From NCBI GenBank assembly GCA_965226965.1, contig OZ245715.1, positions 3,844,001 to 3,908,000 of the forward strand: 64,000 bases of DNA, given 5' to 3'. A program made the translations under genes and the position numbers. The stretch is from Endoryza foliicola. GTDB lineage: Bacteria; Bacteroidota; Bacteroidia; Chitinophagales; Chitinophagaceae. The stretch's first letter is position 1, and the number at the start of each line of letters is the position of its first letter. Shown in pieces: positions 33,214-41,709 of the stretch. Below the pieces are notes generated by a model, which had not been told where the DNA came from, made no database searches, and saw only the letters and a list, made by a program, of their open reading frames with translations.

Positions 33214-34266
33214 ATGTCGAGAACGGTAAAAGTGCTCATACACATTGGCTACTGGATTATGTATTGCCTGCTGATCTTGGTATTCATTGCCTTTCTAATA
33301 GGAATGCAACTGCAATCCAAGCCCGTACCCGGGCAACGCCAAATGCTTTTTACCTTGATGATAGGATTCGCCGTCATTCCTGCCATCTTTAGCTTCTATG
33401 GATTTTACAGTTGGATATTCCCCCAATTTCTAGCAACCAAAAAATACCTTTTAGTGATTGTATTTGCCATTATAGCATCCGTTATTGCAGCTTTTATAGG
33501 TGCCGGCTTCTTACAAATACCCTCGCTATTGAATCCAAACTTCTCTGCAAAATCTGTCTTTTTTCAACCGGTGATCATTGGAATCATGTCGTTCAATGCA
33601 CTCGTAAACGGAGTCATTGCATTGATCATCAGAGGATTCATTAGTTGGGTTAGTGAACGAAAGCAACGCGAAGAAATTGAAAAAAAGCAATTGCAAACGG
33701 AATTAGAACTCATTAAAAGTCAAATCGATCCTCATTTCCTATTCAATACCCTTAACAATATTGATAGTTTACTCACAACAGACGCAGAAAAAGCATCCGA
33801 ATACATCCGTAACCTTTCGGATATTATACGTAGTCTATTGTACGAAACGAAATTGCCATTTATTCCATTAGAACAGGATATTCAATACATTGAAAAATAC
33901 CTTTCACTCCAACGAATTCGCTACAGTAATCCCAATTTTGTGCATTTCGAAGTAAATGGCCCAATAAAAGAGGTCATGATTCCGCCAATGTTATTCTTAC
34001 CTTTCATAGAAAACGCATTCAAGCATGGCGCCAGATCGAAAATCGGGATTGGCATAAACATTCATTTTTCGGTAACCGCAGATCAACTGATATTCACGTG
34101 CTCGAATCAAAAAGAAGAAATTACTAAGTTGGAAGGTACCAAAGGAATAGGAAACGAGCTATCGAAGAAAAGGATACAGCTCCTCTATCCACAAAAAAAT
34201 ACGATATCAGTGAACAACACTGAAACTTCTTACGAAGTAAAAATCGAATTGAAACATGGCAGTTAA
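33214..34266 (+). CDS. LytS/YehU-type sensor histidine kinase
   Basis: A 350-residue kinase: four N-terminal helices (about 8-30, 45-65, 77-98 and 115-140), a coiled linker (RKQREEIEKKQLQTELELIK), the His-kinase box with phospho-acceptor H174 in SQIDPHFLFNTLNNIDSLL, and an ATP-binding domain with PPMLFLPFIENAFKHGA and KGIGNELSKKRI. It lacks a separate sensory domain, so the signal is probably sensed in the membrane, perhaps through the ABC permease. ATG 33214 follows the permease stop by one base; its 3' end overlaps the response regulator by 11 bases. Confidence 0.9.
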   Translation: MSRTVKVLIHIGYWIMYCLLILVFIAFLIGMQLQSKPVPGQRQMLFTLMIGFAVIPAIFSFYGFYSWIFPQFLATKKYLLVIVFAIIASVIAAFIGAGFLQIPSLLNPNFSAKSVFFQPVIIGIMSFNALVNGVIALIIRGFISWVSERKQREEIEKKQLQTELELIKSQIDPHFLFNTLNNIDSLLTTDAEKASEYIRNLSDIIRSLLYETKLPFIPLEQDIQYIEKYLSLQRIRYSNPNFVHFEVNGPIKEVMIPPMLFLPFIENAFKHGARSKIGIGINIHFSVTADQLIFTCSNQKEEITKLEGTKGIGNELSKKRIQLLYPQKNTISVNNTETSYEVKIELKHGS

Positions 34267-34951
34267 ATGCATCATCATAGAAGATGAACCTTTAGCGCAG
34301 CAGAAATTAGCTGCTTATATCCGAACCATTCCGGATTTGGAACTTGTGGCTGCTTTCGAAAACAGTTTAGAAGCATTGGTGTACATCAAAACGAATGATA
34401 TTGGCATAGTGTTTTTAGACATACAAGTTGCAGGACTGAATGGTATTCAGCTACTAGAAAGTGTACCCATTGATGCTGCAGTTATTTTAACTACGGCACA
34501 CCATGAATATGCGTTAAAGGGATACGAACTGAACGTAACCGATTATCTGCTGAAACCCTTTTCCAAGGAACGCTTGCAACAAGCCGTTCAAAAAGGATTG
34601 CAAAGAATTGAACAGAAGAAAACAGTAAAAGAAGAAGCATTTTTCTTTGTAAAATCGGGGCATAAATTAGAAAGAGTAAACTACAGTGAGTTGCTCTATA
34701 TTGAAGGAGTGCGCGACTATCGAAAACTACACACCATTACAAAACAAATCATGACACTCGAAACCTTTCGAGAATTCGAAACCTCGCTATCGAAAGAAAA
34801 AATGGTACGTGTTCATAAATCCTATATGGTAAATATTGACAAAATAGAGGCCGTTGAACGACACGAGATAAAGATCCATAATACCAACATCCCGATCTCA
34901 GAGTCGTACCGAGAGGAATTTTACAAGAAATTCAAAAGAGGCAACCCTTAA
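34256..34951 (+). CDS. LytTR-family response regulator
   Basis: A 231-residue response regulator. The receiver domain (1-115) has the acidic pair E9-D10, phospho-acceptor D55 in IVFLDIQVAGLNG, the TTAHHEYALKG switch and K-P-F near 105. The C-terminal LytTR DNA-binding domain (about 135-230) shows VNYSELLYIEGVRDYRKLHT and MVRVHKSYMVNIDKIEAVE. It overlaps the kinase by 11 bases. The likely target is the operon itself. Its stop and the convergent SMI1/KNR4 stop are only nine bases apart. Confidence 0.92.
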   Translation: MAVKCIIIEDEPLAQQKLAAYIRTIPDLELVAAFENSLEALVYIKTNDIGIVFLDIQVAGLNGIQLLESVPIDAAVILTTAHHEYALKGYELNVTDYLLKPFSKERLQQAVQKGLQRIEQKKTVKEEAFFFVKSGHKLERVNYSELLYIEGVRDYRKLHTITKQIMTLETFREFETSLSKEKMVRVHKSYMVNIDKIEAVERHEIKIHNTNIPISESYREEFYKKFKRGNP

Positions 34952-34960
34952 TATAATTGA

Positions 34961-35887
34961 TTACAGTTTCCTCAATAAGTCGTGTACATGACGCTCCGAT
35001 TGTAAGAGCACTGAAGATCCGCTGCTCAAGTCTGCCAATACTTTATCAAAAAACGCATCCAAACTTGGAGCTAAAACAGTAAGTACTTCTTCATCACGAC
35101 CGAAAACAATGACCTGTCCTTTTTGACCCGCAGTATCGGGATCAAGATCAATGCCAATATAGTTGCCTCCAAAATCTTCAAACAAAGGAAGCCATTTATA
35201 GTGAAAATAAATGCGCTTTACCGCCCCTTCCGGTACCGAACTGAAATTTTCCGGATCGTTCAAATTATAATCTTTTCGTTCTACCGTGTAGTGTCCATTT
35301 TCATACAGCACGAATTCCATTTCATCCCAATTAAAGCTCGATTCTTCTAGTTTCTTAAGAGCTTGAATGGTGGGGGTTATTTTCTGATAGTCTGTATAAT
35401 CTATTTTAAGAATTGTTCTTTCCTTCGAACTTGTTGCTTCGGTTTCATACAAATAAGGTCCACCAAAAGATCCATCACCACAACTGAACTCCATCTTGTA
35501 CCAGGCTTTCTTCAATCCAAACAGCTTAGCCTTTGGAGCTTTGCTCGTATAAAATGCGATGATCTCTCGAATCAGTTGTTCTGAGCGCTCCGGATCAGGG
35601 ATCTGTCTATTGGTAGGCTTTACCAAGCTCCAAGAAAATTGAAGTTGATGAGTGATCTGTTGCAGGCTCATAAAACCATCACCTAAAAAAACCGGCTCTT
35701 CTTCTGCCGACTGACCATCTGCAAACTCATACAGCTCCTTAAAACCGGAGGGAAGCGGTTCTTGAATCAATGATTCTATAGCGGAGAATGCATCTAAAGA
35801 CGCACCTGAATTCAATCGCGGGGTGTTTACACCTTTAGCACTGAATTGCAATTCTATTACCTGCTGAAATTTTTGGACAATACTCAT
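34961..35887 (-). CDS. SMI1/KNR4 family protein
   Basis: A 308-residue soluble protein with an SMI1/KNR4 fold: LPSGFKELYEFADGQSAEEE near residues 38-57, FMSLQQITHQLQFSWSL, and later YFHYKWLPLFEDFGGNYIGI with the conserved WLPLFEDFGGN string, then DLDPDTAGQKGQVIVFGRDE. In bacteria this fold often serves as immunity to contact-dependent toxins, but no toxin gene is visible here, so a housekeeping role is as likely. It lies nine bases before the OmdA-type gene's end on the same strand and probably shares its transcript. Confidence 0.85.
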   Translation of the reverse strand: MSIVQKFQQVIELQFSAKGVNTPRLNSGASLDAFSAIESLIQEPLPSGFKELYEFADGQSAEEEPVFLGDGFMSLQQITHQLQFSWSLVKPTNRQIPDPERSEQLIREIIAFYTSKAPKAKLFGLKKAWYKMEFSCGDGSFGGPYLYETEATSSKERTILKIDYTDYQKITPTIQALKKLEESSFNWDEMEFVLYENGHYTVERKDYNLNDPENFSSVPEGAVKRIYFHYKWLPLFEDFGGNYIGIDLDPDTAGQKGQVIVFGRDEEVLTVLAPSLDAFFDKVLADLSSGSSVLLQSERHVHDLLRKL

Positions 35888-35896
35888 GCGTTAAAA

Positions 35897-36475
35897 TTAG
35901 TCGTTCAACCCTTTTCCTGCTAAGATATCTTTTAAATGCTTTTCAATTCTCGCCTCTCTTGTTTTTGCTTGCTTTGCTGATGAGAAGAAAAGAAGGTAGG
36001 CTCTTTGCCTGCCCGGCGTGAGTGCTTCAAACGCTTTTTTCAATTTTGCACTTTTATTCAAATGTTGTTGAAATTCCTCCGGCACTTCATATTCCGATGT
36101 TTTCTTCAACGCTACTTTGAATCCTGCTTTCTCCACTTCAATGGCTTCATACAAGTAAGAAAGCAGCACTTTCTTCAATTTCTGAATTTCTTTTACATTG
36201 GTGAATCGTATTTGTCGGGCAGACTGAACGTTCTTCGACTGGTGTACTAAAATTCCGTTTGGATCGCCCATCAATGCTCCTTTAAATAATAAAAAAGCAC
36301 AATATTCTTTAAAGCCGTGAATGAGAGTTACATTCACTCCGTTGTAAGTGTAGCAAGGATGTCCCCATTTGAAATCCTCTTCCATTCCGGTTTCGAGGGC
36401 AATGGATCTCATTAGTTCAAATTCTTTCTGCCATTGTTTTTCTTTGGCTATATAGGCGTCGGCTTTGGGATGCAT
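35897..36475 (-). CDS. YdeI/OmdA-type protein (DUF1801 plus OmdA domain)
   Basis: A 192-residue soluble protein with two parts: a DUF1801-like N-terminal domain (about 15-120; LETGMEEDFKWGHPCYTYNG, then GFKEYCAFLLFKGALMGDPN) and a C-terminal OmdA-type helical domain (EVPEEFQQHLNKSAKLKKAF, EALTPGRQRAYLLFFSSAKQ, TREARIEKHLKDILAGKG). The PG-[RK]-[QR] motif is the family signature. The role is not known; the E. coli YdeI-like group is tied to stress or peptide resistance. First gene of a two-gene unit with SMI1/KNR4. Confidence 0.88.
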   Translation of the reverse strand: MHPKADAYIAKEKQWQKEFELMRSIALETGMEEDFKWGHPCYTYNGVNVTLIHGFKEYCAFLLFKGALMGDPNGILVHQSKNVQSARQIRFTNVKEIQKLKKVLLSYLYEAIEVEKAGFKVALKKTSEYEVPEEFQQHLNKSAKLKKAFEALTPGRQRAYLLFFSSAKQAKTREARIEKHLKDILAGKGLND

Positions 36476-36491
36476 GGCAAGTAGTTTGGAG

Positions 36492-36499
36492 CAAAAGTA
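36492..36499 (-). promoter_or_regulatory. Possible -7 box (TACTTTTG on the - strand)
   Basis: Exact TAnnTTTG match read on the - strand, 16 bases before the OmdA-type start codon. No -33 box seen. Confidence 0.35.
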
Positions 36500-36540
36500 G
36501 CGAGTAATGAGTTATGAGTTGTAAGTTTTTGAGTTTTTGA

Positions 36541-36680
36541 GTTTTGCGCAGCTGCGCTGCTTTGAATTCGCAAAGGTTAGAGAAGGTGGAAAAGTTACAC
36601 AAAGAGAGGCTGTAGCAAACATCCTTTTTTTTGACCACTGATAACACCGATTATTACTGATTGGCACAGATTAGCCTCTG
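36541..36680. repeat. C-D composite repeat, copy 4
   Basis: D part 36541-36612 (GCGCAGCTGCGCTGCTTTGA, GTTAGAGAAGGTGGAAAAGT, AAAGAGAGGCTG) followed by an inverted C part 36628-36680 (TTTTTTTTGACCACTGATAA to CACAGATTAGCCTCTG). It is the inverted counterpart of 24392-24524. Confidence 0.8.
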
Positions 36681-36721
36681 AATTTACAGTTAACCACACT
36701 GGCAACTTCTCTACAATTAAT

Positions 36722-36850
36722 TATTACCGCGGCGGCCCTTCGACTGAACCTTCGGTTCGCTCAGGAACCTCGCAGCGTCCGCAGCGGTCCTTCGACTAGG
36801 CCTTCGGCCTGCTCAGGACAAGTCCGCAGCGCTGGCAGTCGCAGCGTTTT
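36722..36850 (+). repeat. GC-rich end of a composite element with two short nested units
   Basis: ACCGCGGCGG, a 33-base unit (36737-36769; CCTTCGAC-TGAACCTTCGGTTCG-CTCAGGAACC), TCGCAGCG, TCCGCAGCGG, a 36-base unit (36788-36823; TCCTTCGAC-TAGGCCTTCGGCCTG-CTCAGGACAAGT), then CCGCAGCGCTGGCAG. Each short unit holds a palindrome closing on a TTCG loop (AACCTTCGGTT and AGGCCTTCGGCCT). Confidence 0.75.
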
Positions 36851-37069
36851 ACGTTGCGTACCTTTGCGTACTTTTTTTTCTTTGCGGTAGAGTAAAATGA
36901 TTGAAAACCCGGAGTGCTTCTTCTAAACTTAGGTCTTACCCACATTTCGATCTCTCCAGAAGGACTATTACACCAAACTATTACTGATGCCCACACTCAA
37001 AAACTAAATAACTCAACAACTCAACCCAAGTAGTTCCCAACTTCTTCTCCGCTCATTTCAAAAAACCAA

Positions 37070-37684
37070 CTACATCCCAGCAGGCTCAAACACAAAATCA
37101 GGCACGCCCCTAATAAAAGGATAATCACTGATATTATTACTTCTCGGAAAAACGGATGAATTGCCTGTACTGGAAAATGGCATGTCAATGGTAATTTGCT
37201 TCACTCTAAATGGATAAATACTGTAGATAGTGGTAGGTTTTTTAAAGAGTTGAAAGTATCGCTGTCCCACACCATTGCTGGCATTGTTCACAGAAACCAC
37301 ATAAAATTTATTCACCACTATGGACACACTACTAATTGGCGTATACGCAAAATCATTTCCATTTGTTACTACTACATTTGCTTTGGCAATAAGTGTGTTT
37401 GCATCGTAGTCAAATAGGATAACCTCATATATACCGGGACTTGGCATGCGGCATCCGAGCTGAGTAATGATACCCGGCGAAGTGGCGTGAAATTTCAATC
37501 CAAAGTTTCCAATATTTGCCGGCATGGTATATATGGTATCGGCAGGATATTTTGTTGCAATTGAAGTGCGCAGCGGTGTTACTCCATCAATAGCATCCGT
37601 GGAAGAACTCGATTTCTTGGAGCAAGAACTTGTAACAATTATGCAACTTAACAGGCAGTAAAATAAAAGCAGTGATTGTTTCAT
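37070..37684 (-). CDS. Lipoprotein with beta-sandwich-like domain
   Basis: A 204-residue lipoprotein: signal with lipobox VTSSC (Cys21) followed by a Ser/Lys-rich linker SKKSSSSTDAID. The remainder is strand-rich: NFGLKFHATSPGIITQLGCR, IYEVILFDYDANTLIAKANV, YTPISSVSIVVNKFYVVSVN, and PSPGIYEVILFD recalls DUF4082-type beta-sandwiches. Probably surface or periplasmic and perhaps carbohydrate-binding; function unknown. A single gene with its divergent neighbour 128 bases away. Confidence 0.7.
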   Translation of the reverse strand: MKQSLLLFYCLLSCIIVTSSCSKKSSSSTDAIDGVTPLRTSIATKYPADTIYTMPANIGNFGLKFHATSPGIITQLGCRMPSPGIYEVILFDYDANTLIAKANVVVTNGNDFAYTPISSVSIVVNKFYVVSVNNASNGVGQRYFQLFKKPTTIYSIYPFRVKQITIDMPFSSTGNSSVFPRSNNISDYPFIRGVPDFVFEPAGM

Positions 37685-37812
37685 GATTGATAAATTTGAG
37701 CTTCAAAAATGCGCTCTTATTATACTTTAGAAAATACCCAAAATGATGTAGCCGAAAACGCTTGCCATCATTCCCTTGATTTGAACTAATTTTAAGCCAT
37801 TAATTTACCTAC

Positions 37813-38424
37813 ATGAACGTAACCGTTTTGCTTTTTGATGATTTTGAAACACTCGATGTATTCGGGCCTGTTGAATTATTTGGGAGAAGGAAAGATAGCT
37901 ATCCAATTAGATTTGTTTCGCTTGATGGAGGATTGGTCTCGAATAACCACGGGGTTTCTACACCTACACTAAAACTAGCCGACTGCCTCAATGATATTGA
38001 AATCTTCCTAATCCCCGGCGGATACGGTACCAGAAAAGAAGTGAACAACGATTCATTGATTGCACTCATTCATCAAATTGCAAACTCGTGTAAATATGTA
38101 CTCACCGTTTGCACAGGAACTTCCCTGCTCGCAAAAACAGGATTGCTCGATGGCAAAAAAGCCACCACCAATAAGATCGCTTTCAAATGGGTGATGAGTA
38201 TTGGGGAAAAAGTTCTCTGGAATGAAAAAGCGCGATGGGTAAAAGATGGCAAGTATTATACTTCCTCAGGTGTAACAGCAGGTATGGACATGACCCTTGG
38301 TTTCTTGGCCGAAAGAGAGGGTATTGAGTTCGCACGAAAACTAGCAACCGAAATTGAATATGTATGGGTGGAAGATAAAGACCTCGACCCTTTCATCGCA
38401 CTACTCCAAGCAAGAACCCTATGA
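37813..38424 (+). CDS. DJ-1/PfpI family protein (GATase1-like)
   Basis: A 203-residue class I glutamine-amidotransferase-like protein of the DJ-1/PfpI group. Nucleophile elbow: YVLTVCTGTSLLAKTGLLDG with C100; the earlier IFLIPGGYGTRKE loop and the acidic E21 in GPVELFGRR are in place. The end ASGVTAGMDMTLGFLAEREG matches the AraC-associated subgroup that lacks the regulator domain. Likely activities include isonitrile hydratase or glyoxalase-like chemistry; not decided by sequence. Its stop overlaps the next start (ATGA at 38421). Confidence 0.87.
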   Translation: MNVTVLLFDDFETLDVFGPVELFGRRKDSYPIRFVSLDGGLVSNNHGVSTPTLKLADCLNDIEIFLIPGGYGTRKEVNNDSLIALIHQIANSCKYVLTVCTGTSLLAKTGLLDGKKATTNKIAFKWVMSIGEKVLWNEKARWVKDGKYYTSSGVTAGMDMTLGFLAEREGIEFARKLATEIEYVWVEDKDLDPFIALLQARTL

Positions 38425-39221
38425 TCTTACTTTCTATTTTAGATGAAATACCTCTGTACACTCTTATCGCAATAACGGGTCTGGCTTTCATTGCGGGATT
38501 CTTAGATGCAGTAGTGGGTGGAGGAGGCCTCATTCAATTGCCTGCCCTCTTGATCAATTTCCCGAAAGAGCCCATTGCTACGCTTTTTGGAACGAATAAG
38601 ATCGCTGCTTTTTCAGGTACTTCCGTTGCCGCATTCGGCTATGCCAAAAGAATCCGATTCAATCCTGCCCTACTACTCGTTATCTCCTTGGCCGCTTTTG
38701 GAGCCTCCTATCTTGGCGCAAAAGCAGTCAGCAAATTGGATGTATCCATCTTAAAACCGGTGATTTTGGTGATCTTGATTGCGATAGCAATTTATACCTA
38801 TTTCAAAAAAGAGTTAGGAGCTGAAAAAACCAAATCCCTCCCTACCGGTCAACTTTTACTATATGGCGCGATCATAGGAATAGTGGTAGGATTTTACGAT
38901 GGTTTCTTTGGACCGGGAACCGGCAGTTTCCTAGTACTCGGATTTGTAGTGATTTTGGGATTCGATTTTCTTCACGCCTCCGCTTATGCGAAAATAGTCA
39001 ACTGCTTCACCAATTTCTCAGCATTATTGGTATTCATCAAACAAGGAAACTATCTTCTTTCAGTGGCCATCGTAATGGCTGCTTTCAACGTGCTAGGGAA
39101 TATACTTGGAACAAAAATGGCGTTGAAGCGGGGCAACGGATTCGTACGGATCGTATTCCTTGTTATAGTTGGCATCATGATAATTCGCTATGCTTACGAT
39201 GTTTTTACACTTAAAAATTAA
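38421..39221 (+). CDS. TSUP-family transporter (TauE/SafE type)
   Basis: A 266-residue inner-membrane protein of the sulfite exporter TauE/SafE family with eight predicted helices. The typical repeats are seen twice: LAFIAGFLDAVVGGGGLIQL near residues 16-35 and GIVVGFYDGFFGPGTGSFLV near 152-171. It should move an organic or sulfur-containing anion such as sulfite, sulfonate or thiosulfate; direction unknown. It overlaps the DJ-1/PfpI gene by four bases, so the two are translationally coupled, and a common substrate pathway is plausible. Confidence 0.9.
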   Translation: MILLSILDEIPLYTLIAITGLAFIAGFLDAVVGGGGLIQLPALLINFPKEPIATLFGTNKIAAFSGTSVAAFGYAKRIRFNPALLLVISLAAFGASYLGAKAVSKLDVSILKPVILVILIAIAIYTYFKKELGAEKTKSLPTGQLLLYGAIIGIVVGFYDGFFGPGTGSFLVLGFVVILGFDFLHASAYAKIVNCFTNFSALLVFIKQGNYLLSVAIVMAAFNVLGNILGTKMALKRGNGFVRIVFLVIVGIMIIRYAYDVFTLKN

Positions 39222-39229
39222 AGACCCCT

Positions 39230-39237
39230 TAACTTTG
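39230..39237 (+). promoter_or_regulatory. Possible -7 box (TAACTTTG)
   Basis: Exact TAnnTTTG match 55 bases before the gene at 39293, in the gap after the TSUP gene. Confidence 0.4.
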
Positions 39238-39292
39238 TAGATCGTACTTAGATTGTATCTTGTAACAACCACCACCATAAATCGGCCTGCTT

Positions 39293-39835
39293 ATGAAATA
39301 CATTCTTTCATTATTTTATTGTATTGCAGCCTTCACAGGTACAGCACAATTCAAATCAAACTTAACCAGCCTCTCAAAAATTGACATTGGCCTAAATGGG
39401 TTAGGGTTTACTTACGAACCCAAACTAGGCAACTATACTACCATGGAACTCAGTGCCGGCTTGGGCGGCGCTTATTATATAGCCGAAGGCACCCTGGAAT
39501 ACTATTTAAATGAAATCGGACCATACTTTTCCATACAACCTAAGTTCTATTTCAATCTACCGAAAAGGGCTCGTAAAGGGAAGAGCAGTGATTTGAATGC
39601 CGGTAACTATATCGGTGCAATGGCGAAATTTGTTGGAGCCATCAATGGATACAATACCTACCCCGGGTTTTTATACAATATCCATTGGGGAATGCAAAGA
39701 TCCATTGCCCGTAAGTGGACCATCAACACGCGCGCCGGAATTGGATATGCCATTGATGCAGATTTTCTGTTTGGAACCCTGTACCCCGCCCTTGATGTGA
39801 AGTTTTCATATGTATTTAGAAAGAAAAAAATCTGA
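39293..39835 (+). CDS. Secreted beta-barrel-like protein of unknown function
   Basis: A 180-residue protein with a signal peptide (MKYILSLFYCIAAFTGTAQF). The mature part alternates strands (GLGFTYEPKLGNYTTMELSA, NEIGPYFSIQPKFYFNLPKR) and ends in DVKFSYVFRKKKI, typical of small outer-membrane barrels. First of three consecutive genes (39293-40723) in which the third encodes a similar barrel and the second a membrane protein. Confidence 0.7.
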   Translation: MKYILSLFYCIAAFTGTAQFKSNLTSLSKIDIGLNGLGFTYEPKLGNYTTMELSAGLGGAYYIAEGTLEYYLNEIGPYFSIQPKFYFNLPKRARKGKSSDLNAGNYIGAMAKFVGAINGYNTYPGFLYNIHWGMQRSIARKWTINTRAGIGYAIDADFLFGTLYPALDVKFSYVFRKKKI

Positions 39836-39845
39836 CAGATCAAAT

Positions 39846-40208
39846 ATGAAAGGTATCGTTACATTAAATCATGCCTTGCGTTTTTTACTTGAAATTTTGC
39901 TGCTGATCATTTTTGCGAATTGGGGATGGAATCAATTTGAAGGGGCCCTCAAATATCTAGCAGGCATCGGTCTTCCGTTGGTGGCGGCTACCTTTTGGGG
40001 TGTATTTCGAGTGGAGGGAGATCCCGGAAAAGCACCGGTTGTAATTCCGGGTTGGTTGAGACTCTGCTATGAACTAATGCTATTCAGCATTGCTTCATTC
40101 ATGCTTTATCAAACAAAACCCATGCATTGGGCACTCTTATTTAGCATATTCTGGGTGGTTCACTATTTGTATAATTGGAGAAGAATAAAATGGCTTTTCC
40201 ATCAATAA
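39846..40208 (+). CDS. YrdB family (DUF2568) membrane protein
   Basis: A 120-residue membrane protein with four helices. The N-terminal LNHALRFLLEILLLIIFANW and the central VAATFWGVFRVEGDPGKAPV, with the G-DPGKAPV loop, mark the YrdB/DUF2568 family. Function unknown. ATG 39846 lies ten bases after the upstream stop; the longer frame begins inside the upstream gene. Confidence 0.85.
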   Translation: MKGIVTLNHALRFLLEILLLIIFANWGWNQFEGALKYLAGIGLPLVAATFWGVFRVEGDPGKAPVVIPGWLRLCYELMLFSIASFMLYQTKPMHWALLFSIFWVVHYLYNWRRIKWLFHQ

Positions 40209-40225
40209 GTCACAATACCCTACTC

Positions 40226-40723
40226 ATGTTCAAAAAAATACTACTTCATTTCCTCTTCGGATTTCTTACTCTTTCCGGGTTTGCTCAAGAAAGCGCCCAA
40301 ACTAAAAAAAATTCACTGGGGCTTGAATTGGGAAAAAACGGAATTGTGTTCAACCTAGTTTTTGATCATCATTTTCTACAAAAAAACTTCGGTTATCGCA
40401 TGATTGTAGGAAGTAACTTCGATGCCTACCTGAACCAAAAATCGGCTGGCGCAGGTCTTTATTATTTATTGAGAAGAAAGAAACAGGCTCTAGAACTGGG
40501 ATTTGATCTGAACTATGTAAACATTACCGAACGAAGCGACGATGTTCGATCCTTTGGATTCATTTATCCCGACTACGAATACAACTCCCTATACCCAAGC
40601 TTGAATTTAGGTTATCGCTATTCAGGAAAAAAAGGACTCTTCCGCATGGGTGCTGCACCGGGTTACATAGCCAATAAATGGATTCTAGGAGCTTATCTCG
40701 GCTTTGGTATTTACTTGAATTGA
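40226..40723 (+). CDS. Small outer-membrane beta-barrel-like protein
   Basis: A 165-residue exported protein (MFKKILLHFLFGFLTLSGFA signal, cut at FAQ). The mature part has about eight amphipathic strands: NGIVFNLVFDHHFLQKNFGY, AGAGLYYLLRRKKQALELGF, LYPSLNLGYRYSGKKGLFRM, ending YLGFGIYLN, whose terminal aromatic/Asn fits an outer-membrane insertion signal. Resembles the protein at 39293 in layout. Function unknown. The start lies 17 bases past the YrdB stop. Confidence 0.7.
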   Translation: MFKKILLHFLFGFLTLSGFAQESAQTKKNSLGLELGKNGIVFNLVFDHHFLQKNFGYRMIVGSNFDAYLNQKSAGAGLYYLLRRKKQALELGFDLNYVNITERSDDVRSFGFIYPDYEYNSLYPSLNLGYRYSGKKGLFRMGAAPGYIANKWILGAYLGFGIYLN

Positions 40724-40777
40724 GCTTCAGAAAACCACCCAGCCTTTTTTTACTATTTTCGTGCGCAACAAAGAAGC

Positions 40778-41188
40778 ATGCACCATCATTCAGAATTAAG
40801 TGACGAAGCGTTTGAACTACAATTCGCAAGCGGGGTATTTCCGGCTTCATTGTTCATTCACGAAGCGCATTTACGACTCGGTTTCATTCACATAAAAAAA
40901 TATGGAATTGAAAAAGCCATAGAACAGGTAAGTCAACAAATCCAACAATTGGTTATAAGTATTGGAGCACAAGAAAAATACCATCACACCGTTACCATCG
41001 CCGCATTGCACATTCTCAATCATTATATCAGAAAAAATCCTGAGGCACCATTTCAGCAACTACTAGCAAGTGAACCGCAACTGCTCGCTGATTTCAAATC
41101 AATTCTAAACAAACATTACAGCGAATCCATACTGGCTAGCCCGGAAGCAAGACACCAATATTTCCCACCCGACCTCACTTCTTTCTAA
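40778..41188 (+). CDS. Conserved protein of unknown function with HEAHLRL motif
   Basis: A 136-residue all-helical protein. The FIHEAHLRLGFIHIKKYGIE segment (residues 28-47) and YHHTVTIAALHILNHYIRKN (70-89) match a widespread uncharacterised family with a conserved F-x-H-x-x-H-L-R-L signature. The paired histidines suggest metal binding, but this is not shown. A single gene 54 bases after the barrel gene. Confidence 0.75.
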   Translation: MHHHSELSDEAFELQFASGVFPASLFIHEAHLRLGFIHIKKYGIEKAIEQVSQQIQQLVISIGAQEKYHHTVTIAALHILNHYIRKNPEAPFQQLLASEPQLLADFKSILNKHYSESILASPEARHQYFPPDLTSF

Positions 41189-41200
41189 TTCACCGAAAAA

Positions 41201-41232
41201 TTTGGAATTGTATCAAAAACGTTTTTACTTTG
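41201..41232 (+). promoter_or_regulatory. Possible promoter: TTTG ... TTACTTTG
   Basis: TTTG at 41201-41204 and a near -7 box TTACTTTG at 41225-41232, spaced by 20 bases; one base shorter than the TAnnTTTG consensus. Precedes the small membrane protein at 41266. Confidence 0.35.
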
Positions 41233-41265
41233 TATTTCAAAGTACTTTTAAATAATATTAAAGCC

Positions 41266-41598
41266 ATGAATTTAAGAACCATCATTGATGCCCCGCACGG
41301 CGCTTCTTCCGTAAAACGCATGCTACAGGGCAGTATCCCTGCGTTGGCAGTCGCCTTGTTTTTTATTTTTAGTGTAGATCATCCAAAGCCAGAATGGCCG
41401 TCGTATTGGATGATCCAACCATTAATAGTGATGCCGTTTGCCGGAGCGATGGGCGGCCTAGCCGTATATGTACTTGACTTTCAGCGCGCAAAAGGCGGAG
41501 CACAGAAATGGTTGACCAATATTGCCAACTTTATTATTTACGTGGTAGGTCTTTGGATGGGTATCGTACTGGGCTTTCACGGAACCTTGTGGAACTAA
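41266..41598 (+). CDS. Small membrane protein of unknown function
   Basis: A 110-residue protein with three predicted helices (about 18-36, 48-68 and 82-102). The cytoplasmic start MNLRTIIDAPHGASSVKRML is polar; the loop with SVDHPKPEWPSYWM lies outside. No family recognised, although similar proteins are common in Chitinophagaceae-like genomes. A TTG at 41230 would extend the frame into the promoter. Confidence 0.65.
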   Translation: MNLRTIIDAPHGASSVKRMLQGSIPALAVALFFIFSVDHPKPEWPSYWMIQPLIVMPFAGAMGGLAVYVLDFQRAKGGAQKWLTNIANFIIYVVGLWMGIVLGFHGTLWN

Positions 41599-41709
41599 CT
41601 GTTCTTTGAACCGAGTGACCCAAAAAAATGTTATAAGTTCGGTAAGATGCAGCATCCAGAAGTCCGCATTTGTCTAGTCCATAACACGTTGATACAACCA
41701 GCAATTGTC

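Larger units (their letters stand above)
36476..37069. other. 594-base intergenic region made of dispersed repeats
   Basis: Holds a possible -7 box for the - strand gene, GAGTTTTTGAG units (36515-36540), a C-D composite (36541-36680), a GC-rich repeat with two short nested units (36722-36850), and an ACCTTTGCGTAC / CTTTGCGGTAGAG repeat (36855-36895). From 36900 to 37069 I see nothing that can be assigned. Confidence 0.7.

Noticed and set aside
34961..35887. SMI1/KNR4 protein as immunity partner of a toxin
   Set aside because: No toxin, Rhs, T6SS or T9SS effector gene is adjacent; the neighbours are an OmdA-type gene and a LytTR regulator.
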